The notes beneath the pieces are model-generated. The model was given only the letters and a program-made list of their open reading frames with translations, was not told where the DNA came from and made no database searches. A stretch of DNA of 7,586 bases from an uncultured Muribaculum sp. (GTDB taxonomy: Bacteria > Bacteroidota > Bacteroidia > Bacteroidales > Muribaculaceae). Below are positions 1 through 7,586 of the stretch, piece after piece; positions within the stretch are counted from its first letter, which is position 1; each line of letters opens with the position of its first letter. Location of the stretch: positions 1-7,586 of the forward strand of contig CANPDS010000125.1 of assembly GCA_947573015.1 (NCBI GenBank). The letters are read 5' to 3'. The position numbers and the translations under genes were made by a program.

Positions 1-1784
1 GCCCAAGCATCTGTCACACTTGTCCAGTCTTTTTCAGGCATCATACCCTGTATCGACTCCAATGTAGGGATAGACTGTGGCCCGATCTCTGTTTTGAATG
101 TCTCCCTCCGATTAAAATTTTTCTTTTCAGAGAACATATTATAATCAGATGGAGTCTGCCATTCATATGGCCCTCCGGAATTGCATCCGTATCCACCTCC
201 GGAATTGGACTGATAGTGGCGAGCCGGATCAAGAACCGCGAGCAAATTCCGCACATCATTATCAAGATATTCTGGAGGATAAGCTTCATTTCGCGCACAC
301 CATATCACCAATGACGGATGATTGCGGAAAGTCAGCACCTTATCCCGTACATTGGCCATATACAAATCATGGTCAAGAGGATCAGCGGCGTTAAATTGCC
401 AAAACTCATCCCATACCATAATGCCATACTTATCGCACAGATCATACAGAATCTTGCTGGTAGCCATACCGCCCCAAAGGCGTATCATATTGAAATTAGC
501 ATCACGATGCATCCTGACCTGCGCTTCCAGACGTGCTGGATCAATACGCTTCATAAATTCGTCCAAAGCCCAATTGCCACCTTTGCAAAAAACTCTCTTG
601 CCATTGACGGATAATGCCAGATTGCCATGTTCAGGAACCGAGTATCCTATTTCGCGGATGCCAAAAGTAGCATCATACTCATCCGACACACTCTCATCCG
701 CTACAAATTCCACATGCAGGTCGTAAAGATTCTGTTCGCCCATTCCAGCAGGCCACCATAATCTTGGATTACTGATCCTGAGCTGTGGAAATTCATCTGA
801 GGAAAATACATATGTAAGCGAACGGAATGGCAGAATCTCAACTGTTTTCTCAAATGCAATATCACCTATAGTGCATCTGATATTGCCTGTTTTCGGATGA
901 GCAGATACATTCTGGACAGTCGTTTCCACTGATACATCGGCATATTCTACCGATGGCAAGGGAAGATCGGTTGAGACCAACGGATCTTTTACTATTACAT
1001 CTCGGGTAGCGGAAATAGACACATCCTGCCATATACCGCTATTACGGTCGCGCACAGGCGACATAAAATCCCACCCGTTTGAACATCCAAAAGTAGGGCC
1101 ATCGAGACGTCCGGGACCTCCGCACGGACCTCCTACAGTGCCCATTATATGCTCGAACGGCACACCGGTTCCTGTGTGTGGCTGAGGAGTGATAAATACT
1201 GCGACTACAGCTTTCTCCCCGGCTTTCACATATGACGTTATATCAAAATTCTTACGTATGAAAGCTCCTTTTATCGGGCCTGCACGATGTCCGTTAACCC
1301 AAACATCGGCCACATAATTAATGCCATCAAAATTAAGCCATATCTTTTTGCCGGCATATGAAGCAGGAACAGTGATCTCATTGCGATACCACCAGTCGGT
1401 ATGACACAGAGATTCCGGAATAATCTCCGGACGATTGTTCTCACCATATGTCGGTTCCGGATATACTCCATTGTTAACCAATGTTGTCAACACGGTACCC
1501 GGAACAGTAGCATCATACCATCCTGATGGAGAATAGGCTGGCTTTGACAAGATTTTGCCGACAATCGAACATTTGGCAGCATTCTCCATGTCCCAGCCCT
1601 CACTTTTGCCCTGAGCCGATACTATCGATACATCCTGCATGCACCATCCATCGTTAATGAGTTTCTTATCAAGCCGCTGGGCCGACGCGGATAATGCCAA
1701 TGCAGCTATAGGCAAAAATGAAATTAAATACCGCGCATATCGGCTACCCAACAGGTGTTTCACAGAAAAACATAATCGTTTCAT
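1..1784 (-). CDS. Secreted glycoside hydrolase family 2 enzyme, exo-beta-glucosaminidase / endo-beta-mannosidase type (C-terminus cut by window edge)
   Basis: The frame is open for 594 codons from the ATG at 1784 and runs off the window. Residues 1-35 look like a signal peptide: basic start, hydrophobic stretch about 20-33, cleavage likely after ASA before Q36, so the enzyme is probably periplasmic or surface-exposed. The GH2 jelly-roll domain covers about 80-260 (WWYRNEITVP at 131-140, GWDFMSPVRDRNSGIW at 237-252), followed by an immunoglobulin-like domain to about 385 and the TIM barrel from about 390 (KGGNW at 401-405, MIRLWGG at 433-439). Family knowledge points to E500 in WCARNE as acid/base and E566 in KTEIGPQS as nucleophile; both are present. 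The RDRNSGIW and NHPSLVIW signatures resemble plant endo-beta-mannosidase and CsxA-type exo-glucosaminidase more than LacZ, but substrate cannot be fixed from sequence. Relatives are usually 850-950 residues, so roughly 300 are missing. No other ATG precedes residue 48, which supports this start. It has its own promoter. Confidence 0.9.
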   Translation of the reverse strand, partial: MKRLCFSVKHLLGSRYARYLISFLPIAALALSASAQRLDKKLINDGWCMQDVSIVSAQGKSEGWDMENAAKCSIVGKILSKPAYSPSGWYDATVPGTVLTTLVNNGVYPEPTYGENNRPEIIPESLCHTDWWYRNEITVPASYAGKKIWLNFDGINYVADVWVNGHRAGPIKGAFIRKNFDITSYVKAGEKAVVAVFITPQPHTGTGVPFEHIMGTVGGPCGGPGRLDGPTFGCSNGWDFMSPVRDRNSGIWQDVSISATRDVIVKDPLVSTDLPLPSVEYADVSVETTVQNVSAHPKTGNIRCTIGDIAFEKTVEILPFRSLTYVFSSDEFPQLRISNPRLWWPAGMGEQNLYDLHVEFVADESVSDEYDATFGIREIGYSVPEHGNLALSVNGKRVFCKGGNWALDEFMKRIDPARLEAQVRMHRDANFNMIRLWGGMATSKILYDLCDKYGIMVWDEFWQFNAADPLDHDLYMANVRDKVLTFRNHPSLVIWCARNEAYPPEYLDNDVRNLLAVLDPARHYQSNSGGGYGCNSGGPYEWQTPSDYNMFSEKKNFNRRETFKTEIGPQSIPTLESIQGMMPEKDWTSVTDAW

Positions 1785-1813
1785 AATCTAAGGTTAATAT
1801 ATTAATCGTTTCA
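1773..1813 (-). repeat. 11-base direct repeat in the GH2 leader, with a 12-base palindrome between the copies
   Basis: On the minus strand TGAAACGATTA occurs at 1813-1803, on the predicted transcription start, and again at 1783-1773, beginning at the second base of the start codon. The copies are identical and 30 bases apart. A perfect palindrome, TTAATATATTAA, occupies 1805-1794 and overlaps the end of the first copy by three bases. The arrangement could be an operator or simply a by-product of AT-rich sequence; nothing here decides between them. Confidence 0.4.
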
Positions 1814-1816
1814 ATG

Positions 1817-1846
1817 CAAAGATAATATAAATAGAAAAAACGCAAA
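1817..1846 (-). promoter_or_regulatory. Bacteroidetes-type promoter for the GH2 gene
   Basis: Read on the minus strand, TTTG (1846-1843) is followed after 18 bases by TATCTTTG (1824-1817). This fits the known Bacteroidetes sigma-ABfr pattern of a -33 TTTG and a -7 TAnnTTTG. Transcription should begin near 1810-1812, giving a leader of about 27 bases before the ATG at 1784. The surrounding DNA is strongly AT-rich. No Shine-Dalgarno-like sequence precedes the ATG, which is normal for this phylum. The start site is predicted, not measured. Confidence 0.7.
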
Positions 1847-1876
1847 ACTTATCCAAACAATGATATAAGCAACCCA

Positions 1877-1910
1877 GAGATTTCTTAACGTTGTTTGACG
1901 GAGAAATCTC
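1877..1910 (-). terminator. Hairpin downstream of tamB, possible terminator or 3' end structure
   Basis: A perfect 9-base inverted repeat (GAGATTTCT at 1877-1885, AGAAATCTC at 1902-1910) encloses a 16-base loop. A smaller CGT/ACG pairing inside the loop could extend the structure. It begins 12 bases after the tamB stop codon and lies before the GH2 promoter, the position expected of a transcript end. No run of T follows the stem on the minus strand, so it is not a classic intrinsic terminator; it may instead protect the 3' end of the message. Confidence 0.45.
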
Positions 1911-1922
1911 AAGATGTTAGCA

Positions 1923-4900
1923 TTACTTAAATTGCAATAGTGAGTTTTCGGAATTGACTACATTTTCCGGAGTTGACGACTGTCCGGATTCCGGCATAAG
2001 CGCATCTTGCTCTAACGAAGCATCCTTTTTCTTATCATCCGTATGCTTGCGGCGCAGACGTTTCAAGAAAGAGAATATATCATCGAAGTCGCGCTTGAAC
2101 ACGATGCCAACTCCCTGTGTGGTAAGTGCTGACTTAACGTAATAATTCTGATCATTGTAACGGTTGTAAGCCTTCAATCTAACATTTCCAGATTTATTGA
2201 GCAGATATTCAAGATCAAAATCGCCAATAAAAGAATTGTTATTTAAGGCCTTATCGCGGTAGCCGAAATTACCGTTGAACAGCAATCTGTTGTCAAGAAG
2301 ATAGCTCGACAACGCAAGATCGACCTCCATATCAGAGAAATCACCACGGTCGCTACGGAAGGTAGGGGCTATATTCCACTTGTCGCTAAGTTGTCCGAGC
2401 ATAGATCCAAGCTGCGACGATATCGTAGAGGATGCTACCGACACGAGTTCATTGCCTTTGGTAGTAGACGCCATATAATCAGGAGTATAGAATCTGTTGA
2501 GAGCCAACAGGTATATTATCTGACGATTCATCATATCATCGGTACTGACAATACTGCGCACCTTCCGGTAGGTGTCCTGTGTAAGTGTCGGAAATTCGAG
2601 ATCGAAGTTGATGTCAGGCTGCTGCATATCACCGGTTACCTTGAGCAATGCATGCACAGGCACATTTGTGCGGTTAAGATCCTTATCCTGTAGAAACGAC
2701 TCATCAAGATCGCTAAGATTGGCATTAACACTGTATACCGCATTGATGTCAAGTACGGCGGAATACGGAGATCCATGAAATGCGATAGAACTACCTGGCT
2801 TGATTGTAAAGTCCTTGATTATTATATCCTGAAGAGTAAAATTATAGTTGCCTTGAGTCAGAGTGTATGTGCCGAACATACGCAGATCCTCATCCGATGA
2901 ACTGTATTCCATACGAAGGCTACCCTCACCACGTGCCCGTATTCGATCGCCTCCGGCCGGATCCATCACTAATATAAGCTCAGCCTGAGGAGTGGCATCC
3001 ACCTGAATATTGATACGATACACAGATGAGCTCTGTTCCTGCTGTCGTTCACGCTGTATACGCTCCTTCAACTGACGGAGTGCGGCTTCCTGAGGATCCT
3101 CCAGATTAAGCAGCAGATTCCCTTTCAGTTCATCGCGGTCATGAAATGTAAGGAAAGTATACTCTCCGGCAGCTTCCGTATCCGAGAGCACAAAAGTAAA
3201 TGTTGATCCCGGAGCAGTCGTCATATTCACATTGATATCAACAAAACCGGGTACACCTTTCACAAAGGCCGATCCATTACAGAATATGCGTCCATACCAA
3301 TCTGGGTTTATTCGGTCTGTCACATCATAGCACATAAGATTACGGGCATCAGTGACCCTGAATTCAAATTGCGGTTCCTTGAAACACTTGTGTGTGACCC
3401 ATCCGTTGAGCAAAGCGCTATGTCCTTGATCGTCACGCAATTTCACATTACCAAACGAAATACGTCCAGGAGTAAGATGTATGGAATCTGTAGCGTTATA
3501 GTATGTATTGGTATAATCAAGCTTCAGGCGCAGATCCTCAGCATAGATCTCCCCAGTCATGTCGATAAATTTGAATGTCCCATACAAACGGGCATCACCT
3601 GAAGCATATCCGCTCACCTCTGAAGTGAAAGCCTCCATAAACGGACGCATAAATCCTACATTCAGGCGATCTGCCTTAAACCGGAAATCAAGACTATCAG
3701 CCATCGGATATATAGCTCCGTCAACATATGAATGCTCATTACCTTCTCCGGTTATATCAGCCTTTATCACCACTCCCTTAGTATCGTTGTCCCAATAGCT
3801 GCGTATCAATGCATCTCCAAGAGGAGAGCCATTATATGTCATACGCGACACATCAAGGCCTGTAGTTTCAAGGCGTGGCTCTGAAGACATTAGACCAGAG
3901 GCATAGAATTTGCCGGTAGCTATACCTCCAAACATGGCAGCACCAATCTCCAAAGTTTCAAATACATAGTCAAGATCTATTCCCTGCAATTCAAGGCATA
4001 ATCTATCGTCAGGATCAGGCGAAACCTCGCCATTTATCTTTATATACTGCCCATGGCGGCTCACCTCGAAATCATTGACATCGACACGTCGGCCACCGGA
4101 TACTTCAACCACCGAGGGACGTATGCGCCACACTGTATCATTAATGACGATACGCGATGGCCGCAACTCCACCGCTGTAGCCAATTCAGTAGGCGCCTGC
4201 ATGTCGGGAGTACGAGAAAATAGCGCACCAACCTCGACAGCACCTTTGAATGCACGTGTGCTGTTTATATCCCAGCCAGCATGCACATTCAACGAATCAC
4301 GTCCACCACCGGCATTTATCACAATCGACGCATCGCCCCTTTTTGTAGGATAAAGTGTATTGATTACCAGACTCGCGTCATCATCCTCGCCATCAATGCT
4401 GAGCACCAACGATGAATTATCTATAAATTTGTCCTTATGCAGAAGATTAGGCGCATCCACACCTGCCTCGATCAAACGATTTGCACTGCTTATCATTCCC
4501 TTCACCGTAACAGGCCTTAACAACCTCACCGGCACTTTGAAAAATGTAAGCCAATTGTCAGTAGTAGCATTCTGACGCACCTCCATATTAACAGTCATAT
4601 CAAGTGGTAGCGGCGACTGATGAGTGTCGGAAGAAATCAATGATGGATATACATCCGCAATAATAGATCGAATAGACGGTACGACATCTTTAAAATGATA
4701 TTCACCTTCTACACGCGCATCCACTACATCACTATGCAACATGACAAAACGCGGCGAGGTAGATCCGGATGCCATTAGCGATAAATGGTCAAGCGCAAGC
4801 ACATCGACATTAGCTGTATCAGCAAAGCGCATCTCAGTAAGCTCTATGCGCCCATCCATAGTATCAAAATCAGGTCCCTTGAGATCAACCTCTATACGTC

Positions 4901-6560
4901 CACTAAGATTATGATCAACAAAGCGGTCATTTTTCAGCAACCCCAACATTGCCGGATGAAGCCGCGAGATTCTAATATCCGCATCAATATCATGAAGATC
5001 AGACATGAGTCCATACGATCCGTCAATAGTGGCCTGAAGCAACGGATCTTCAGTATCCACATGTGCCGACACAAGATGACGCTCCATTGTCACCTCTGCA
5101 TTTATCGCTGTAAATGTATGCCCATGCCACTGTATCTCATCTATGCCGATCAAAGCATGTCCGTCAGGATGACTCCCGGCAACCAAGCGCCCATTGAACG
5201 CCACAGTACCACTCACAACACCAAGGTCTGGCACTCCAGCAATCGCTCCAGCCCCTACTCCATCAGCTGTAACCGATGCCACCAACGGGCCAGCAGGATT
5301 ATGAAATGGCCCATTGTAATTTGCATCAACATCCACACTTCCGCAATCGGTATCGGCAGTAAGGCTAATCTGCGACATACCGTTACCCACTTTACCTTCC
5401 ATCAAAATCTCCACAACGCCTAATGTATCGGCCATGGCAATAGCCCGCTGAGGCATTGTAGCCGTAGATCTCCATAACTGAGCTACCCGATGCCCGTCGG
5501 CATGAGCACGCAACATCGGCAATTCCACGGTAAGAGAGTCTATATCAGGCAATCCACTTACCTGCGCATTTTCAATCTCCACTGATGCCACATCATCTGA
5601 CGATGTAAGGGTCAACCGCGGTATGGTAAGGTTTTCAACAGTACCACCGAGCCTTATATCAATGTCAATCGGAGAGGTAAAAGGGGCGAATGGAGGGAAA
5701 AGTGGAGCCAAGTCAAATGGTGTGACATGACTGCCTGTTTCAGTAGCCAACGTAAATGGGTGACGTGTAAGTTCACTGCCGAGAGATGACCAATCGCCGT
5801 AAGCCATTCTTATCGGCGAAAATGACAGCTTTGTCGCGGGCATCTCTACACATAAATCATCCACAACCATAAGCGTATCCGTAAGACGTACCTTCCCGGA
5901 CAGTGAAGTAAGTTCAAATCCAGACCTCTCACGCGCAGCCAAACGTCGGAAATCAATGACATAACTGTCGTTGCTCACACGCGGCAATCTCACATCCGCC
6001 TTGATATCACTCACCAATAGGTGATTGAAATCCATGCGCTCTGATTTTCTCTCAACATCTCCCACGTCATATGTCAAAGAGCTACGCCGTATCACGACAT
6101 TATCAATCGCAAGATCGTAGGCCGCAGGTGGCTTGTTTTTATCCTTAGGCTTCAGATGATCAATTATCGGTTGTATATTAAGCTGCCCACAGGTAGAATC
6201 ACGATGCAAACGGGCATCCAAGCCTATTATCTCAGCATAAGAAAACACGATACGCCTATGAAGCAAAAGTTTACCGAGGCGCAAACCGGCACCAAGACGC
6301 GACACTTTAAGCGCAGTATCTCCAGGAGCCACGACTACACTGACATCGTGCAGTGTAACCTTATTGAACGGTGATATATCGGCCCTATCGATATAAACAG
6401 GCACTCCAAGAAGTTCTGTAAGTTCCTTACGTCCGGTCTCCGCAATACTGCGTTGAACACCCGGAAGCGACAAGACAGCATACAATACAGCCGGCACCAA
6501 CAGCATCAGCAGCACCGCCGTAACCAATATCGAACGTAGTATCTTGTAAAAGAGTGTCAT
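1923..6560 (-). CDS. tamB: TamB-like translocation/assembly module (DUF490), AsmA-like envelope protein
   Basis: This 1,545-residue protein has one N-terminal membrane segment (about 11-31) and an otherwise periplasmic body rich in beta strands, as in AsmA/TamB bridge proteins. TamB family proteins span the periplasm, work with Omp85 proteins such as TamA or BamA, and are implicated in outer-membrane protein assembly and phospholipid transport; which applies here is unknown. The N-terminal part carries the AsmA/TamB-like ISPFNKVTLHDVSV (62-75). The C-terminal TamB domain spans about 1100-1495: NPDWYG at 1085-1090, GDRIRARGEGSL at 1204-1215, MFGTYTLTQGNYNF at 1228-1241, IAFHGSPYSAVLDINAVY at 1259-1276, and a final strand-rich part to VGIVFKRDF. 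A charged Q/E/R-rich segment at 1155-1178 may be helical. A hydrophilic tail of about 45 residues follows the last family-like motif. An in-frame TAA directly abuts the ATG at 6560, so no upstream start is possible. Length and motifs are intact, with no frameshift. Confidence 0.92.
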   Translation of the reverse strand: MTLFYKILRSILVTAVLLMLLVPAVLYAVLSLPGVQRSIAETGRKELTELLGVPVYIDRADISPFNKVTLHDVSVVVAPGDTALKVSRLGAGLRLGKLLLHRRIVFSYAEIIGLDARLHRDSTCGQLNIQPIIDHLKPKDKNKPPAAYDLAIDNVVIRRSSLTYDVGDVERKSERMDFNHLLVSDIKADVRLPRVSNDSYVIDFRRLAARERSGFELTSLSGKVRLTDTLMVVDDLCVEMPATKLSFSPIRMAYGDWSSLGSELTRHPFTLATETGSHVTPFDLAPLFPPFAPFTSPIDIDIRLGGTVENLTIPRLTLTSSDDVASVEIENAQVSGLPDIDSLTVELPMLRAHADGHRVAQLWRSTATMPQRAIAMADTLGVVEILMEGKVGNGMSQISLTADTDCGSVDVDANYNGPFHNPAGPLVASVTADGVGAGAIAGVPDLGVVSGTVAFNGRLVAGSHPDGHALIGIDEIQWHGHTFTAINAEVTMERHLVSAHVDTEDPLLQATIDGSYGLMSDLHDIDADIRISRLHPAMLGLLKNDRFVDHNLSGRIEVDLKGPDFDTMDGRIELTEMRFADTANVDVLALDHLSLMASGSTSPRFVMLHSDVVDARVEGEYHFKDVVPSIRSIIADVYPSLISSDTHQSPLPLDMTVNMEVRQNATTDNWLTFFKVPVRLLRPVTVKGMISSANRLIEAGVDAPNLLHKDKFIDNSSLVLSIDGEDDDASLVINTLYPTKRGDASIVINAGGGRDSLNVHAGWDINSTRAFKGAVEVGALFSRTPDMQAPTELATAVELRPSRIVINDTVWRIRPSVVEVSGGRRVDVNDFEVSRHGQYIKINGEVSPDPDDRLCLELQGIDLDYVFETLEIGAAMFGGIATGKFYASGLMSSEPRLETTGLDVSRMTYNGSPLGDALIRSYWDNDTKGVVIKADITGEGNEHSYVDGAIYPMADSLDFRFKADRLNVGFMRPFMEAFTSEVSGYASGDARLYGTFKFIDMTGEIYAEDLRLKLDYTNTYYNATDSIHLTPGRISFGNVKLRDDQGHSALLNGWVTHKCFKEPQFEFRVTDARNLMCYDVTDRINPDWYGRIFCNGSAFVKGVPGFVDINVNMTTAPGSTFTFVLSDTEAAGEYTFLTFHDRDELKGNLLLNLEDPQEAALRQLKERIQRERQQEQSSSVYRINIQVDATPQAELILVMDPAGGDRIRARGEGSLRMEYSSSDEDLRMFGTYTLTQGNYNFTLQDIIIKDFTIKPGSSIAFHGSPYSAVLDINAVYSVNANLSDLDESFLQDKDLNRTNVPVHALLKVTGDMQQPDINFDLEFPTLTQDTYRKVRSIVSTDDMMNRQIIYLLALNRFYTPDYMASTTKGNELVSVASSTISSQLGSMLGQLSDKWNIAPTFRSDRGDFSDMEVDLALSSYLLDNRLLFNGNFGYRDKALNNNSFIGDFDLEYLLNKSGNVRLKAYNRYNDQNYYVKSALTTQGVGIVFKRDFDDIFSFLKRLRRKHTDDKKKDASLEQDALMPESGQSSTPENVVNSENSLLQFK

Positions 6561-6622
6561 TTAATTCGGAAAGAGCGTCACTTCTCTTGGCGAAATCATC
6601 AACGATGATACGCATAAACATA

Positions 6623-6630
6623 CAAAGTTA
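6623..6630 (-). promoter_or_regulatory. Probable -7 element of the tamB promoter
   Basis: On the minus strand TAACTTTG (6630-6623) matches the Bacteroidetes TAnnTTTG -7 box. It would start transcription near 6616, giving a leader of about 56 bases before the tamB ATG. No TTTG lies at the usual 17-23 base distance upstream; the nearest is at 6669-6666, 35 bases away. The promoter is therefore either weak, dependent on an activator, or a chance match. Read-through from the DUF2461 gene is an alternative source of tamB transcript. Confidence 0.5.
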
Positions 6631-6640
6631 CACAACTTCC

Positions 6641-6655
6641 CCGACATACCGACAT
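6641..6655. repeat. Short tandem repeat upstream of the tamB -7 box
   Basis: CCGACAT occurs twice, at 6641-6647 and 6649-6655, separated by one A. The pair occupies the place where a -33 element would be expected relative to the TAACTTTG box. It might be a binding site for a regulator that replaces the missing -33 contact, but a repeat this short can arise by chance. The rest of the 6561-6768 gap shows no gene, RNA or strong terminator; a 4-base GGGA/TCCC stem near 6729-6739 is too small to call. Confidence 0.3.
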
Positions 6656-6768
6656 GACTCACATGCAAATTTCACAGCATAAACCATAATACAGGTTAAT
6701 GGGGCCGCATAGAACGACCGCGAATCAGGGAGCATCCCCAACAGCACATATCCGTTAATCACAAAATC

Positions 6769-7443
6769 TCAATAAGATGATGCAGAGGATTCGTCGATAG
6801 CATAGTTGATGAAATCGTTATAACGACGAGCTTGCAATAAAGCAGGATACAAAGCCTCAGGGAGGTCATGACGACACATGAACTTCTCTGAAAGCGGCCC
6901 GGAACAACAAAAATCTCTTGGACGAAGATACTGAATATATGGCCAATCTTTCGGAAATCCTTTTGGAGCAGTCTTAAGCGGATTCATACCTACCTCGGGA
7001 AGCACAGCAAGAAATTCTGGCGACTCAACGATGCTTCTGTACTCATCAATCTCGTCATAGATGCTCTGCCGTATGGCGCGTACCACCGTCGTCGGCAGAC
7101 ACACCGTGCCAGCAGCAAAAAAGCAATTTGCAGGCTCTATATGCAGATAATAGCCACAACGCATTGATTTCTTACCAAAAGGAGGATTGATAAATATACC
7201 AATATGAGTCTTATATGGTGACTTATCAGCAGAAAAACGCGTGTCGCGGTATATGCGGTATGTGCAATCGGCAGGCGTGAGATGCATCGCGTCAGGATCA
7301 AATTCCGACACCTTGCCTATCAATGCAGATGCAAGTGCATCCACCTTACTGTTCACAGACTTATACACATCCTTGTGAGCATTGAACCATTCCCTGTTGT
7401 TGTGCTCACGCAAGTCCCGCAGGAATTTTATTATCTCTTCCAT
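6769..7443 (-). CDS. DUF2461 family protein
   Basis: This 224-residue protein matches the DUF2461 (TIGR02453) family over its whole length; members are usually 210-230 residues. Family signatures are visible in order: NNREWF at 15-20 near the start, YRIYRDTRFSADKSPYKTHIG at 62-82 with its invariant-looking Arg, Asp, Lys and Tyr residues, GYYLHIEP at 97-104, and LKTAPKGFPKDWP at 156-168 in the C-terminal half. No signal peptide or membrane segment is seen, so it is probably cytoplasmic. No biochemical function is established for the family, and none is proposed here. The start ATG at 7443 fits the family N-terminus exactly and lies 12 bases after the stop of the preceding gene, which suggests co-transcription. 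A nearby ATG at 7454 is out of frame. Confidence 0.9.
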   Translation of the reverse strand: MEEIIKFLRDLREHNNREWFNAHKDVYKSVNSKVDALASALIGKVSEFDPDAMHLTPADCTYRIYRDTRFSADKSPYKTHIGIFINPPFGKKSMRCGYYLHIEPANCFFAAGTVCLPTTVVRAIRQSIYDEIDEYRSIVESPEFLAVLPEVGMNPLKTAPKGFPKDWPYIQYLRPRDFCCSGPLSEKFMCRHDLPEALYPALLQARRYNDFINYAIDESSASSY

Positions 7444-7455
7444 ACAGTGACCATA

Positions 7456-7586
7456 TTACGCAAGGTTATCGCGAACACGTGCCAGATATGCGCCCATGGC
7501 TTCCGAATCTCGATGCTCCACAATCTCCTGTAGCTCGGCAAGCTGCTCGCGTATCTTCTCAAGCTGATGGGGAGTATTCGGATTGA
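7456..7586 (-). CDS. C-terminal end of an unidentified protein (5' part outside window)
   Basis: A frame entering from the window edge is open for 42 full codons and stops at TAA (7458-7456). The visible peptide begins NPNTPHQLEKIREQLAELQE and ends ARVRDNLA. It is charged and leucine-patterned and is predicted to form one or two amphipathic helices. Such helical tails occur at the end of several dimeric enzymes, including some TyrA-type prephenate dehydrogenases, but the fragment is too short to name; that idea is a weak guess. The frame was chosen over another open frame on the same strand because it ends cleanly just before the DUF2461 start and has normal protein composition, whereas the alternative runs into DUF2461 out of frame with many Trp and Arg codons. 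It is probably the upstream member of an operon with DUF2461. Confidence 0.65.
   Translation of the reverse strand, partial: NPNTPHQLEKIREQLAELQEIVEHRDSEAMGAYLARVRDNLA

Noticed and set aside
322..726. A 134-codon open frame on the plus strand, with overlapping shorter ones from 149 to 614
   Set aside because: They are antisense to the GH2 catalytic domain, whose frame is continuous and carries conserved motifs; the plus-strand peptides show no domain.
1271..1471. A 66-codon minus-strand frame inside the GH2 gene
   Set aside because: It is an alternative frame of the real GH2 coding sequence, which covers the sugar-binding domain here without interruption.
4785..5423. A 212-codon open frame on the plus strand
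   Set aside because: It lies wholly antisense to tamB, is rich in His, Met, Ser and Cys with no recognisable family motif, and has the composition expected of a complementary-strand shadow.
6427..6621. A 64-codon minus-strand frame overlapping the start of tamB
   Set aside because: Most of it is the tamB N-terminal region read in another frame; the Gly/Cys-rich peptide matches no family.
6728..6739. A GGGA/TCCC mini-hairpin downstream of DUF2461 as a terminator
   Set aside because: The stem is only four base pairs with a three-base loop and no T-run follows it.
7282..7533. An 83-codon plus-strand frame near the right edge
   Set aside because: It is antisense to DUF2461 and the upstream gene end, both of which have better support.

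Overview
The window looks like chromosomal DNA of a Bacteroidales bacterium (Bacteroidetes), possibly a gut Muribaculaceae-like organism; the family-level guess is inference. Three observations support this. Promoter-like sites have the Bacteroidetes form (TTTG ... TAnnTTTG). No gene start carries a convincing Shine-Dalgarno sequence. The TamB protein is about 1,550 residues long and has the Bacteroidetes style of C-terminal domain.

All recognisable genes lie on the minus strand, so transcription runs from high to low coordinates. In that order they are: (1) the last 42 codons of an unidentified gene (7586-7456); (2) a complete DUF2461 protein (7443-6769), only 12 bases downstream and probably in the same transcript; (3) a 208-base gap with a TAnnTTTG box and a short tandem repeat; (4) a complete, very large tamB-like gene (6560-1923) for an envelope protein; (5) a 138-base gap with a hairpin after tamB and then a good Bacteroidetes promoter; (6) the 5' two thirds of a secreted glycoside hydrolase family 2 gene (1784-1), cut by the window edge.

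The genes do not form an obvious pathway. TamB belongs to outer-membrane biogenesis or lipid transport, the GH2 enzyme to glycan breakdown, and DUF2461 has no established role. The hairpin and separate promoter suggest that GH2 is transcribed apart from tamB. No RNA gene, mobile element, CRISPR array or defence system was seen. The window is mostly ordinary core and accessory chromosome, and the second-look items are small regulatory structures and protein details.
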